64,000 nucleotides of DNA from Spirochaetales bacterium (GTDB lineage: Bacteria > Spirochaetota > Spirochaetia > UBA9216). The notes beneath the pieces are model-generated. The model saw nothing but the letters and a program-made list of their open reading frames with translations. It did not search any database and was not told the origin of the DNA. Every line of letters begins with the position of its first letter. Position 1 is the first letter of the stretch. The position numbers and the translations under genes were made by a program. Positions 8,146 to 16,875 of the stretch are shown in pieces. The stretch spans positions 62,001 to 126,000 of the forward strand of contig JAEKNX010000008.1 in the NCBI GenBank assembly GCA_016839055.1, read 5' to 3'.

Positions 8146-8879
8146 CCCCTGAAAACTCTTTCACACCTCCTCTCGCTTTTCTTGTTACCGCAGCAGGTTC
8201 CGGGAAAAGGATGGGAGGCGGAGTAAAGAAAGAGTTCAGGAAAATCGGAAACAGATCCGTTCTGGAGACAACCGTATTATCGATGATCGAAGCCTCTGTC
8301 TTTAGCTACGGACTCATCACCTGTCCTTTCGGACAAATCAATCAGACACAACAAATCCTTTCATCCCTTACCGGCAAACTCAACAAGCACAAAATAAAAA
8401 TAGAGTTCTGCCACGGCGGCGGTGAAAGACAGGAATCCGTCTTTCTTGGACTCAAACACATCGAGGAAAACCTACCTTCAATGCTCGAGCGCGGAATTAT
8501 CCTTATTCATGACGGTGCAAGACCCTGGGCAAGCCCCGCGCTCATCCGGAAGGTTGCAGAAGGAAGCATCACCCACCGTGCATGCGCTCCGGTTACCCCA
8601 TCGATCGACGCGATGAAGCAGATTTCCAATGACGGAATTATTACCGCCCATCTTCCTCGAAAAGAAACCGTGGGCGTCCAGACCCCGCAGGGATTCATCT
8701 TCTCTGATATTCTCAGAGCCCACCAGAGTGCCTCCCGTGACGGCAGGCGTTATATCGATGACACTGAAATCTTCAGCCGCTATATCGGCGACGTACATAC
8801 CATTGCAGGCGAAAGCGCAAATAAGAAGATCACTTTCGCTGAGGACATCAATGCGGCAAAACTGGAGATCAGCAGGTGA
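8142..8879 (+). CDS. ispD: 2-C-methyl-D-erythritol 4-phosphate cytidylyltransferase
   Basis: A 245-residue IspD of the MEP isoprenoid pathway, joining CTP and MEP to give CDP-ME. Motifs are the nucleotide-binding 'AAGSGKRMGGGVKKEFRKIGNRSVLETT', 'GGGERQESVFLGL', 'IHDGARPW', 'GVQTPQGF' and 'IDDTEIF'. Some spacing inside the first motif is longer than usual ('MGGGVKKEF'), but the catalytic lysine region is present. The start ATG overlaps the carD stop, and the end overlaps the ispF GTG by four bases, so the three are translationally coupled. Confidence 0.93.
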   Translation: MTPENSFTPPLAFLVTAAGSGKRMGGGVKKEFRKIGNRSVLETTVLSMIEASVFSYGLITCPFGQINQTQQILSSLTGKLNKHKIKIEFCHGGGERQESVFLGLKHIEENLPSMLERGIILIHDGARPWASPALIRKVAEGSITHRACAPVTPSIDAMKQISNDGIITAHLPRKETVGVQTPQGFIFSDILRAHQSASRDGRRYIDDTEIFSRYIGDVHTIAGESANKKITFAEDINAAKLEISR

Positions 8880-9358
8880 GGATTGGACAAGGCAGAGATC
8901 TGCACCGGCTCGAGGAAGGCCGAAGGCTAATCCTCGGCGGCATAGAAATTCCGTTTACAAAGGGATGTGTTGCCCATTCAGACGGTGATGTCCTCGTACA
9001 CGCGGTCATAGACGCAATCTTCGGTGCGGCAGCCTTGGGAGATATAGGTTCACATTTCCCCGACACCGATCCCGCATACAGGGGAGCCGACAGTATGGAT
9101 CTTCTCGCTAAGGCTGTCAGGCTTCTAAATGCTGAGGGTTACCGCCTTGTTAATGTTGATTCCACCGTTACCCTCGAAAAGCCTAAGCTCAGAGCATTCA
9201 TTGAACCCATAAGAATAAGTCTTGCCAGAGTACTGAGAATAGAGCCGGGCTCTGTATCGGTAAAGGCCAAGACGAATGAAGGACTCGATGCCGCAGGGCG
9301 CGGAGAAGCCGTAGAAGCCCAGGCTGTAGTCCTGATTAAAAAACACAGAAACAGATAA
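8876..9358 (+). CDS. ispF: 2-C-methyl-D-erythritol 2,4-cyclodiphosphate synthase
   Basis: A 160-residue IspF, which closes CDP-ME 2-phosphate to MEcPP in the MEP pathway. The metal ligands are visible in 'GQGRDLHRL' (Asp and His) and 'AHSDGDVLVHAVIDAIFGAAALGDIGSHFPDTDP' (second His). The C-terminal 'VSVKAKTNEGLDAAGRGEAVEAQAVVLI' is typical. The start is a GTG in the GTGA overlap with ispD. Its TAA shares a base with the nth ATG (TAATG). Length is normal for the trimeric enzyme. Confidence 0.95.
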   Translation: MRIGQGRDLHRLEEGRRLILGGIEIPFTKGCVAHSDGDVLVHAVIDAIFGAAALGDIGSHFPDTDPAYRGADSMDLLAKAVRLLNAEGYRLVNVDSTVTLEKPKLRAFIEPIRISLARVLRIEPGSVSVKAKTNEGLDAAGRGEAVEAQAVVLIKKHRNR

Positions 9359-10020
9359 TGAACCCCAAAAAAATCAAGTGGGAAGAAATATTTACCGGTC
9401 TTGAAATTTTTATGAAAAACCAAGCCAAACCTTCAATTTCATTAATAGCTGAGATCAATAATGATCCGTACAGAGTTCTGTTTTCAACAATTATTTCACT
9501 TAGAACAAGAGATGAAGTGACAATTACAGCTTCCAGTAGGTTATTTGAAGCAGCACCGAATCTGGAGAGTCTTGCAAAACTCACGGAGGAGAATGTTGCA
9601 CAGCTAATTTACCCGGCCGCCTTCTACCGCAACAAGTCAGCAAGTATATTGAAGTGCGCTGCTATCCTGCAGGCTGAATACAACGGAAAGGTTCCCGGCG
9701 ACAGAGAGCTGCTTCTCAAACTTCCCGGAGTCGGACGCAAGACGGCAAATCTCACTCTGAACCTTGGATTCGGAGTAAATGCAATCTGCGTAGATACTCA
9801 TGTTCACCGGATATCAAACAGAATGGGATGGGTCACCACAGGAGCTCCAGAGGCAACAGAGGCGGCCCTCGAAATCATACTACCTGAGAATTACTGGATC
9901 CCGCTTAACGAAATGCTGGTAAGTTACGGGCAAAAAATATGCACCCCGCTCTCACCCCGCTGTTCTATCTGCGGGGTGACGAAACACTGCCGGCGCATAG
10001 GAGTAGAGCGGAGCCGCTGA
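9358..10020 (+). CDS. nth: Endonuclease III
   Basis: A 220-residue base-excision repair glycosylase/AP lyase. Helix-hairpin-helix 'LPGVGRKTANLTLNLGF' contains the catalytic lysine, and 'CVDTHVHRISNRMGW' carries the catalytic aspartate. The C-terminal iron-sulfur loop 'CTPLSPRCSICGVTKHC' has the C-x6-C-x2-C-x5-C spacing of the 4Fe-4S cluster. It is the last gene of the carD operon, with a one-base overlap with ispF. It ends 8 bases from the convergent chemoreceptor gene, leaving no room for a classical terminator. Confidence 0.94.
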   Translation: MNPKKIKWEEIFTGLEIFMKNQAKPSISLIAEINNDPYRVLFSTIISLRTRDEVTITASSRLFEAAPNLESLAKLTEENVAQLIYPAAFYRNKSASILKCAAILQAEYNGKVPGDRELLLKLPGVGRKTANLTLNLGFGVNAICVDTHVHRISNRMGWVTTGAPEATEAALEIILPENYWIPLNEMLVSYGQKICTPLSPRCSICGVTKHCRRIGVERSR

Positions 10021-10028
10021 CGGAAAGA

Positions 10029-11996
10029 TCAGCTGAGCTCCTCGTATTCAATACCAGGGGCCTCTTCATCAGCCAGGGTCACGGCAGTGCTCCCTTCTTC
10101 CGAATCTATTATTACCTCATGGTTTGATAAATCAGGGACAGCTTGGGCCGTAATTTCGGCTTCAGCAGTCTTGAATTTCATAGCTTCTTTCTCAAGGTTG
10201 TCGGTAATTGCGCCAAGTTTTCCTGAAAGCTCGGTAACCAGGATCATAGCCCCGCTTACTTCGGTTATACCAATACTTATTTCAGAAGCACTTCCGGATA
10301 CTTCGGCTGTAATTCTCGACACCACGTCGATGGCCTCGGTAACCTTCCCGGACGCTTCATTCATCAATTCACTTCCGCGGCTGACTTTCACCGATACATC
10401 CTGTAGATTGGTCATTGCTTCGAGAATCTGCCGACCGCCGACACTGAGCTCATCCATACTTGAAGATATTTCATCGAGTGATTGAGAAACATCTTTAACT
10501 TCCAGATCTATTGCCCTGAAGGCGTCTTCGGTCTCTTTACTCGATTGCGATGCAATCTCGATTCGGTTGACAACCTCTTTCAGTACTCCGCTTATCTGCT
10601 TTGAATTCATGGATGAGGCCTCGGCGAGTTTCCGTATTTCGTCGGCAACTACCGCAAACCCCCTGCCCGCGTCTCCTGCATGAGCTGCCTCTATAGCCGC
10701 GTTCATTGCCAGCAGGTTTGTCTGACTGGCAATCTGCTGGATAATTGATGCTGTTCCTTTTATCTCATCGAGATTATTAGTAATATCATTTATAACAGCG
10801 GTTGTAGCGCTTAGTTTACTGCCGCCTAATTCTGCTGTCTTTACCAGAGTCTCGGTTGCTTTCCGTTTTTTCATGGTTATATCGGCGACATTATTTATTG
10901 AACTGATCATCTCGGTTACCGATGATGTTGATTCTTCAACCATAGCCATCTGATCCTGAACCCACTCATCAAGGGACTGCAGGCTGCTTTTCATCTGGTT
11001 ATTCGTCTCGGCTGCTCCTGAAACACGTGATGTAAGCGCCGTGAACTGATCCTCTATGGCCCGGCTTGTGGAGGCAATCTGCGTTGCGGCAGCCGAGGTC
11101 TGATTTGCGGAAGCCATCAACTCTTCCTTAAGCTCAACCCCCTCGGTGGAACTATTCTTCATAGATTCAAATACTTTTCTAAGACTCATGATCAGAATAT
11201 TCAGGTTCTGTCCCAGTTGGCCAATTTCATCGTCACTTTTAATCATAATCTCGGAAGAAATATCTCCTGCACTGAGGGTTTCTATCCCTGCTCCGGCAGC
11301 TCTGACATTTCGGACAATTCTATGAGCAACAGCATAGGCGGCAATAAAGGCGGCAATTCCAAGTAAAACAATTGCAATCAGTCCGGTAACGTACGCCCTT
11401 GCCTCTCTCGCGGCAATTATGCTGTCAACAACTTCAAATTTTTCAAGGACAACCATATGCGTAGAGATCAGATTGCTGTCAAGAATGGCGATAGTAGATT
11501 TAAGGTCCCGGACATTATTCTGAACAATACTCTGCTTCTCGGAGCTTTCGAGCATTTTGGAGCTGATAATCTCATCAAGCTTCACCTGGGTTGAGAGAAA
11601 TATTTCTTTGAGATCGATACTCATAAGCTCAATGTCGTGCTCAAGCTTTCCATAATTGGCATCATACAAGCTATAGAGCCGGGCGATAATATCCAGGACA
11701 TCACTGATAGCAGGGTCACGCCTCAGAACTTCAACTTTATCAAGCTGTCCGAATGCATCCTTCATCGTCTGATGCTGCAATTTAATCTCATCAACCTGGC
11801 TTGAAAAGGATGTCGATGCAAGTTTATTGATGTCAGCACGAAGCTCAGAGACAGAGGAATCAAGCCTTAACAGCGAGTCTTTCTCTGTCCGCATACTCAA
11901 CACTGGAATATATATCAATACAAAAACCACAATACCCATAAACATGGATAGAATTACACCAATTATTAGAACATTCATTTTCTTGCCGATTAGCAT
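10029..11996 (-). CDS. Methyl-accepting chemotaxis protein
   Basis: A transmembrane chemoreceptor of 655 residues. I choose the ATG at 11996 because GGAGG lies seven bases upstream; the ORF track starts 13 codons earlier without a ribosome site. Order: TM1 (about residues 7-28), an extracytoplasmic helical sensor of about 170 residues rich in coiled-coil helices, TM2 (about 203-225), HAMP, and a long signalling helix pair. The hairpin tip is canonical: '[38 protein letters not shown]'. There is no C-terminal CheR-tethering pentapeptide; the tail is acidic. It should feed a CheA/CheW array that lies outside this window. The ligand is unknown. Confidence 0.93.
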   Translation of the reverse strand: MLIGKKMNVLIIGVILSMFMGIVVFVLIYIPVLSMRTEKDSLLRLDSSVSELRADINKLASTSFSSQVDEIKLQHQTMKDAFGQLDKVEVLRRDPAISDVLDIIARLYSLYDANYGKLEHDIELMSIDLKEIFLSTQVKLDEIISSKMLESSEKQSIVQNNVRDLKSTIAILDSNLISTHMVVLEKFEVVDSIIAAREARAYVTGLIAIVLLGIAAFIAAYAVAHRIVRNVRAAGAGIETLSAGDISSEIMIKSDDEIGQLGQNLNILIMSLRKVFESMKNSSTEGVELKEELMASANQTSAAATQIASTSRAIEDQFTALTSRVSGAAETNNQMKSSLQSLDEWVQDQMAMVEESTSSVTEMISSINNVADITMKKRKATETLVKTAELGGSKLSATTAVINDITNNLDEIKGTASIIQQIASQTNLLAMNAAIEAAHAGDAGRGFAVVADEIRKLAEASSMNSKQISGVLKEVVNRIEIASQSSKETEDAFRAIDLEVKDVSQSLDEISSSMDELSVGGRQILEAMTNLQDVSVKVSRGSELMNEASGKVTEAIDVVSRITAEVSGSASEISIGITEVSGAMILVTELSGKLGAITDNLEKEAMKFKTAEAEITAQAVPDLSNHEVIIDSEEGSTAVTLADEEAPGIEYEELS

Positions 11997-12073
11997 ATGC
12001 TGCCTCCAGAAATATTTTGGGTTGTACTTTAACAAATGAACTTCCAGAACAGTGGAATTTTAAATATTATAAG

Positions 12074-12102
12074 ATTATAGTCTTCTTCCTGTTTTACTGC
12101 AA
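12074..12102 (-). promoter_or_regulatory. Promoter of the chemoreceptor gene
   Basis: On the minus strand: TTGCAG, 17-base spacer, TATAAT. The leader is about 70 bases and ends in GGAGG before the ATG at 11996, which supports that start over the track start at 12035. I see no motility sigma-28 motif. Confidence 0.5.
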
Positions 12103-12107
12103 GTACG

Positions 12108-12142
12108 AAAAAAAACCGGCCGTCCACAATGAACAACCGGCT
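12108..12142 (-). terminator. Intrinsic terminator after the fusA-ATPase pair
   Basis: On the minus strand AGCCGGTTGTTC, loop ATTGT, GGACGGCCGGTT forms a 12-bp stem (some G-T pairs) followed by a run of eight T. It lies 22 bases after the ATPase stop codon and separates this unit from the chemoreceptor. Confidence 0.75.
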
Positions 12143-12163
12143 TTTATCTGAGGCTTCTTATTG

Positions 12164-12865
12164 CTATTTTTCCGCGATAAGAAGTGTTTTAGGATCTAGT
12201 TTTAGCGACATTTCTTTCGGCGAAAGATCATCGTGATCCTTTACTACTTTGAGATGTACATGATCGCCCTCATACATAAGAGTGATTATCACAGAAAGAA
12301 CATCAAGGTAATCTTTCAGGATGAGCGGAACACCGTTCTCATCATATGGAGCGTCTTTCTGAAGAGATACACTAGTCCATATTTCAAGATTCGTCTCTTC
12401 AGCGAAAGCCTTAAGTGCCGCCAGGTCACCCCTGGATGCTTTTGCATAATCATAACCATCAATAATAATAGAGTCTGCCGCAAAATGACCCTGCTTGATC
12501 ATTGCGGTGATAGAACTGAGAACCTTTTCAGTTTCGATTCCATCCTGGTTGAAGTTCATGATAACCCGATTCTTGATAATCTCGTTATAAACTTCTGTAA
12601 CATCTTCAAGTTCATGTTTCTTTGCAATTTCCTTGAATATATCTTCATACCATACTGCTATATGATCAACCTTCGATGAAAACGATACATGTATTACATG
12701 ACTGCCCCGGAAGAGTTTATCCATTGCAATATGTACGAGGCATGCTGTCTTTCCGACACCCTTCCTTGAAGTAAGGACACCGATATTACCTTTTCCGACA
12801 CCACCGTTTATCGAATTCTCGAATATTCGAAGAGGGCTTCTTTTATTAAGTTCTGATTTAACCAT
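12164..12865 (-). CDS. P-loop (RecA/KaiC-like) ATPase of unknown role
   Basis: A 233-residue protein with an N-terminal P-loop 'VLTSRKGVGKTACLVHIAMDKLFRG' (about residues 31-55) and a hydrophobic Walker-B-like strand 'DSIIIDGYDY' (about 131-140). The middle 'HVIHVSFSSKVDHIAVWYEDIF' resembles RecA-fold strands that handle a cofactor or nucleic acid. It is single-domain with no signal peptide or membrane segment. It follows fusA by 14 bases and shares its terminator, so it is made together with EF-G. I do not recognise an established function. An ATPase tied to translation is a guess based only on this neighbourhood. Confidence 0.75.
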   Translation of the reverse strand: MVKSELNKRSPLRIFENSINGGVGKGNIGVLTSRKGVGKTACLVHIAMDKLFRGSHVIHVSFSSKVDHIAVWYEDIFKEIAKKHELEDVTEVYNEIIKNRVIMNFNQDGIETEKVLSSITAMIKQGHFAADSIIIDGYDYAKASRGDLAALKAFAEETNLEIWTSVSLQKDAPYDENGVPLILKDYLDVLSVIITLMYEGDHVHLKVVKDHDDLSPKEMSLKLDPKTLLIAEK

Positions 12866-12879
12866 ATTTTTACTCTCCC

Positions 12880-14964
12880 TTACTTATTCTGTTCTCTTTT
12901 CTTCTGTTCATATTCCCTGATAAGCTCCTCAGAAATGCTTTGAGGAACCCTTCCATACTTCAGGAACTCCATTGTGTATTCGGCCTTTCCCTGGGTAAGC
13001 GAACGAAGTGTTGTTGAGTAACCGAACATTTCACTTAAAGGAACCTCCGCTTCGACTGTAGAATATGTTCCTTCTTCAGCCGAGCTGACAATAACGCCAC
13101 GGCGCTGGTTAATACTTCCAAAGACATTTCCCTGAAATTCTGTAGGACCTTCAACAGAAACCTTCATGATTGGTTCGAGAATCTGTGGTTTTGCCTTAGA
13201 GTAAGCCTCTCTGAAAGCTCCAATTGCTGCAAGCTGAAATGCCATATCCGAGGAGTCGACCGAGTGGGCCTGTCCATCGTTTATTGTTACCTTTACGCCT
13301 ACAATTGGATGGCCTATAAGTGAACCCTTTGCAAGTGAAGACTGAAAACCCTTGTCACAGGCAGGAATATATTCGGTAGGAATAGATCCACCCTTAATCT
13401 TGTTTTCGAACTCATAATTACCTTCTTCAAGCGGTTCGATAAAACCAGCGACACGTCCGTACTGTCCGGAACCACCTGACTGCTTCTTGTGAGTATAGTT
13501 GAACTCAGCCATTTGACCGATGGCCTCACGGTAGGCAACCTGCGGCTGTCCTGTTACAACTTCAGCCTTATACTCTCTCTTCATTCTCTCGACGTAAACG
13601 TCCAGGTGAAGCTCACCCATTCCTTCAATGATGGTCTGATTTGACTCAGGATCAACATGAGTTCTGAATGTCGGGTCTTCCTTGGTGAATCTGTTAAGAG
13701 CCTTGCCCATGTTATCGCCAGCTTTCTTGTCTACAGGTTCGATTGCGAGCGAAATGACTGCAGCCGGTATGTACATCGATGTCATCGAGTAGTTCAGACT
13801 TGGGGCACAGAAAGTATCACCTGACGCACATTCAATACCGAAGAGAGCTACAATATCTCCGCAGCCTGCTTCTGTAATATCTTCCGTATGGTTTGAGTGC
13901 ATTCTGATAAGCCGTCCAATCTTGAACTTCTTCTGGCTTCTTGTATTGAAAAGTTCTGACCCCTTCCTGACAGATCCCTGATAAACCCTGATGTAAGTCA
14001 GCTGACCATACTGTCCGTCTTCGAGCTTGAAGGCAAGGGCTACAGGCAGTTTATCAGAATCAGAAACAAGAACAACTTCTTTCTCATCATTATCCAGGTC
14101 TAGAGCAATATTTTCTACTTCACTAGGCTCCGGCAGATAGTCCACTACCGCATCCAGGAGTTTCTGAACACCCTTGTTTTTGTAAGCGCTTCCAACAAAA
14201 ACCGGACAGAGTTCATTTGCAATTGTCCCCTTTCTAATAGCCGCCTTAAGCAGCTCTTCTGTTACAGTCTCTTCCATTACCGCTTCCATTAGCTCATCAC
14301 TGAACATCGAAACTGCATCGAGCATTGTAACTCTGTATTCTTCAGCCTCGGCAAGCATGCCGACTGGAATATCTTCGATGATTATATCATCGCCATTCTC
14401 GCCTCTAAAGTAGTAGGCCTTCATTTCCACAAGGTCAATCATTCCCTCATGTTTTTCTTCCAGTCCGATGGGCAGCTGAACCATTACAGAATTCAGCCCT
14501 AGTTTAGACCGGAGCTGACCGCAAACCTTAAGCGGATCCGCACCTGTTCGGTCACATTTGTTTACAAATGCGAGTCTGGGGACTTTATAGCGTTTAAGCT
14601 GTCTGTCTACTGTAATTGACTGGGATTGTACTCCACCAACTGAACAAAGAACAAGAATAGCTCCATCAAGAACACGGAGAGCACGTTCAACTTCAATTGT
14701 AAAGTCAACGTGGCCCGGAGTATCAATAATATTTATCGGATAATCTTTCCATTCAACATTAGTCGCCGCTGAAGCAATCGTGATTCCTCTTTCCTTCTCC
14801 AGCTCCATAGAATCCATTGTTGCACCTACACCGTCTTTACCGCGTACTTCATGAATGGCATGAATTTTGTTACAGTAATACAGAATTCTTTCTGTAAGGG
14901 TTGTTTTTCCAGAATCGATGTGCGCACTGATACCAATGTTTCTCATTTTCTCAAGTGTTGTCAT
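12880..14964 (-). CDS. fusA: Elongation factor G, spirochaete/mitochondrial type
   Basis: A 694-residue translational GTPase. I use the ATG at 14964, which has GAGAGG upstream; the track start at 15015 lies within the leader. G1 is '[18 protein letters not shown]', the switch is '[16 protein letters not shown]', G3 is '[22 protein letters not shown]' and G4 is '[10 protein letters not shown]'. Domains II-V follow, with '[28 protein letters not shown]'. The Ser after 'HID' and 'ASAAT' fit the spdEFG group shared by spirochaetes, planctomycetes and mitochondria rather than bacterial EF-G1. In that group translocation and recycling are split between two paralogues. Which of the two this is needs a tree; the motifs suggest the translocation type. 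Confidence 0.93.
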   Translation of the reverse strand: MTTLEKMRNIGISAHIDSGKTTLTERILYYCNKIHAIHEVRGKDGVGATMDSMELEKERGITIASAATNVEWKDYPINIIDTPGHVDFTIEVERALRVLDGAILVLCSVGGVQSQSITVDRQLKRYKVPRLAFVNKCDRTGADPLKVCGQLRSKLGLNSVMVQLPIGLEEKHEGMIDLVEMKAYYFRGENGDDIIIEDIPVGMLAEAEEYRVTMLDAVSMFSDELMEAVMEETVTEELLKAAIRKGTIANELCPVFVGSAYKNKGVQKLLDAVVDYLPEPSEVENIALDLDNDEKEVVLVSDSDKLPVALAFKLEDGQYGQLTYIRVYQGSVRKGSELFNTRSQKKFKIGRLIRMHSNHTEDITEAGCGDIVALFGIECASGDTFCAPSLNYSMTSMYIPAAVISLAIEPVDKKAGDNMGKALNRFTKEDPTFRTHVDPESNQTIIEGMGELHLDVYVERMKREYKAEVVTGQPQVAYREAIGQMAEFNYTHKKQSGGSGQYGRVAGFIEPLEEGNYEFENKIKGGSIPTEYIPACDKGFQSSLAKGSLIGHPIVGVKVTINDGQAHSVDSSDMAFQLAAIGAFREAYSKAKPQILEPIMKVSVEGPTEFQGNVFGSINQRRGVIVSSAEEGTYSTVEAEVPLSEMFGYSTTLRSLTQGKAEYTMEFLKYGRVPQSISEELIREYEQKKREQNK

Positions 14965-14986
14965 TATATATAAACCTCTCAAAGTA

Positions 14987-15015
14987 ATTATACTCGTTAG
15001 AAAATACGAATTCAA
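14987..15015 (-). promoter_or_regulatory. Promoter of fusA
   Basis: On the minus strand: TTGAAT, 17-base spacer, perfect TATAAT, about 20 bases of leader and the GAGAGG ribosome site. The -35 box lies in the middle of the palindrome at 15002-15025. Confidence 0.6.
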
Positions 15016-15025
15016 ATTCGTATTT
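15002..15025. promoter_or_regulatory. Operator-like palindrome over the fusA -35 box
   Basis: AAATACGAATT, spacer CA, AATTCGTATTT: perfect 11-bp arms. It covers the -35 element of the fusA promoter, the position of a repressor site. It is not followed by a T-run appropriate for a terminator of the upstream gene (15092 on the same strand), although it does lie between the two genes. Confidence 0.5.
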
Positions 15026-15091
15026 ATTTCATTCTTTATCGGACTCGCATTGTATTAAAATATCCATATAATTTCAATAGCCAAAACGTTT

Positions 15092-15958
15092 TCAGATGAT
15101 ACCGGCAGTTTCATCCAAAGCCGTCCAATTCCCCGGCATTCTAAAGGTTAAAACAAGCTTTTTAATGTATTCCAGATAGCCCGCCGGCTGCCCGAGATCA
15201 TAATCCGCTCTGATTAAATCAATCCTGGCTCTATCCTCCTGTGTCCGTTTGAAACGCTCGGCAAGAAGTTCTGCCAGCCTTCCTTTAAGTTCACTCTCCT
15301 CATTATATTCGAGAATATTTGAAATTCTAAGAGCATTCAAGGCTCTGTCGAGTCTCCGGGGGGGTTCTTCCATGCCGGAAAGTCCTTCATACACCTCAGA
15401 AAGTCTTTTAGAAGCTCCTGCCGACCTGTCCCAACCGGCTTCTTCAAGAAGAGAGTACATCACAGGAATAGCACATTCCAGATTCAGAAAGGCCTCAAGT
15501 TCGAAAAAGTTTTTGTTTTCATTGTGAAGCTTATTATATCCTCGAAACCGCAGAGTCCACCGGGCTATCTGCCGGACAACATTGTCCCATTCAATCTTCT
15601 GAGGATTCGCCACCGGATCAAACTCAGCGCCGGGATCAAGGTCTTCCTTCAGCATTTCAGTCATCTCGTCTATTACCGCCTTGCTGTATCCGAGTTCCTC
15701 TATACGTGAATCGTAATAGATCTCCATCGGATCATACCAGATCATGAGCACAGTCCGGCCGGCATTCATAGTAATAACTGATTCAGTAAGAACCCCACCT
15801 CGTATAGGGCTTGTGTTGTCCCGCCTGTTGCCCAACCTTACTTCTATCTTTTTGTCAGTTCTCGTGGCCACAGCCTCATGCCAGAGATCCAGCAATTTAT
15901 CAATTTCACCATCAGCTTCTTCTCTGAGCCGAACCTCATCCAATATTCCGAATTGCAT
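15092..15958 (-). CDS. Conserved-looking protein of unknown function
   Basis: A 288-residue soluble protein without a signal peptide or membrane helix. I do not recognise the family. It has an acidic, helix-rich composition, with a central 'EWDNVVRQIARWTLRFRGYNKLHNENKNFFELEAFLNLECAIPVMYSLLEEAGWDR' and a C-terminal helical part ('ESELKGRLAELLAERFKRTQEDRARIDLI'). The start ATG at 15958 has GGAGGG at ideal spacing, and the reading frame is uninterrupted, so it is a real gene. It lies upstream of fusA on the same strand, 127 bases from its start, and is divergent from the DUF72 gene. No function is proposed. Confidence 0.75.
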   Translation of the reverse strand: MQFGILDEVRLREEADGEIDKLLDLWHEAVATRTDKKIEVRLGNRRDNTSPIRGGVLTESVITMNAGRTVLMIWYDPMEIYYDSRIEELGYSKAVIDEMTEMLKEDLDPGAEFDPVANPQKIEWDNVVRQIARWTLRFRGYNKLHNENKNFFELEAFLNLECAIPVMYSLLEEAGWDRSAGASKRLSEVYEGLSGMEEPPRRLDRALNALRISNILEYNEESELKGRLAELLAERFKRTQEDRARIDLIRADYDLGQPAGYLEYIKKLVLTFRMPGNWTALDETAGII

Positions 15959-16044
15959 CTTCCCTCCGGGTTAATCGTGTTTATCAATTACGAATATATT
16001 ATTAATCACTTTAGTTATTAATACCAGATAAGCCGAATTTAAGC

Positions 16045-16050
16045 TATAAT
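16045..16050 (+). promoter_or_regulatory. -10 box of the DUF72 gene, leaderless
   Basis: A perfect TATAAT followed by ACCGGC and the ATG at 16057. The six-base distance predicts transcription starting at the start codon. No good -35 box and no Shine-Dalgarno sequence are seen. Confidence 0.5.
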
Positions 16051-16056
16051 ACCGGC

Positions 16057-16875
16057 ATGGCAGAGATTCTGATTGGTACATCCGGATACTACTATCAGGA
16101 CTGGGTCGGTCCGTTTTATCCGGAAACTATAAAAAAAGAAGGATTTTTCGAGTACTACAGCAGAACCTTCCCCTTTTGTGAGCTTAACTTCTCATACTAT
16201 CAGATGCCCAGACGTTCAAGGCTCATCGGCCTTATAAAGCAGAGCCCTAAGAATTTCATGTTTTCAATAAAGGCGCATCAGAGCCTGACCCATGAACGCG
16301 GACCTAAATCACCGGAACACGCATCAGAGTTTCTTCACGCCGTCAGCCCGCTGGTTGATGAGAAAAGGCTAGCCGCGGTCCTGCTTCAGTTTCCTTACAG
16401 CTTCCACTACAGCACAGCAAACCGTAAATACCTGTCTGAGCTGATAGAAAACCTGAAGGGCCTGCCGCTCGCAGTCGAGTTCAGGAACCGTGAGTGGATG
16501 CTTGATAGAGTTTATTCCGGGCTCGAAAGTCGTAATGCCTGTTTCGTTCAGACAGACATGCCGAACCTTGACAACCTGCCGCTTCCCACCTCGACGGTCA
16601 CCTCCGATATCGGATACATTCGCTTTCACGGCAGGAACAGGACAAACTGGTGGAATGGAGACAACACAAGCCGTTTCGACTATCTCTATAACGAACATGA
16701 ACTCCAGTCCTGGCTTTGCCGGACTGAAGAGATTGCGTCGAAGGTGAAAAAGCTCTTCATAGCCTTCAACAACCATCACAAGGGGCAGGCCGTACAGAAC
16801 GCAGTCCAGATCTATAATCTGCTCAAAGAACATACAAGGCTCGAGCCGGCGGAAATAAATATTAAAGCGAGGTAA
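16057..16875 (+). CDS. DUF72-family protein
   Basis: A 272-residue member of the DUF72 (YecE-like) TIM-barrel family. It shows the hallmark opening 'ILIGTSGYYYQDWVGPFYPETIKKEGFFEYYSRTFPFCELNFSYYQMP', then 'NFMFSIKAHQSLTH', 'LAAVLLQFPYSFHYS', 'LPLAVEFRNREWM', 'GYIRFHGRN' and 'KKLFIAFNNHHKGQAVQNA'. The biochemical role of the family is not established. It is monocistronic; its last 14 bases overlap the 3' end of the large receptor-cyclase gene on the other strand. Confidence 0.93.
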   Translation: MAEILIGTSGYYYQDWVGPFYPETIKKEGFFEYYSRTFPFCELNFSYYQMPRRSRLIGLIKQSPKNFMFSIKAHQSLTHERGPKSPEHASEFLHAVSPLVDEKRLAAVLLQFPYSFHYSTANRKYLSELIENLKGLPLAVEFRNREWMLDRVYSGLESRNACFVQTDMPNLDNLPLPTSTVTSDIGYIRFHGRNRTNWWNGDNTSRFDYLYNEHELQSWLCRTEEIASKVKKLFIAFNNHHKGQAVQNAVQIYNLLKEHTRLEPAEINIKAR

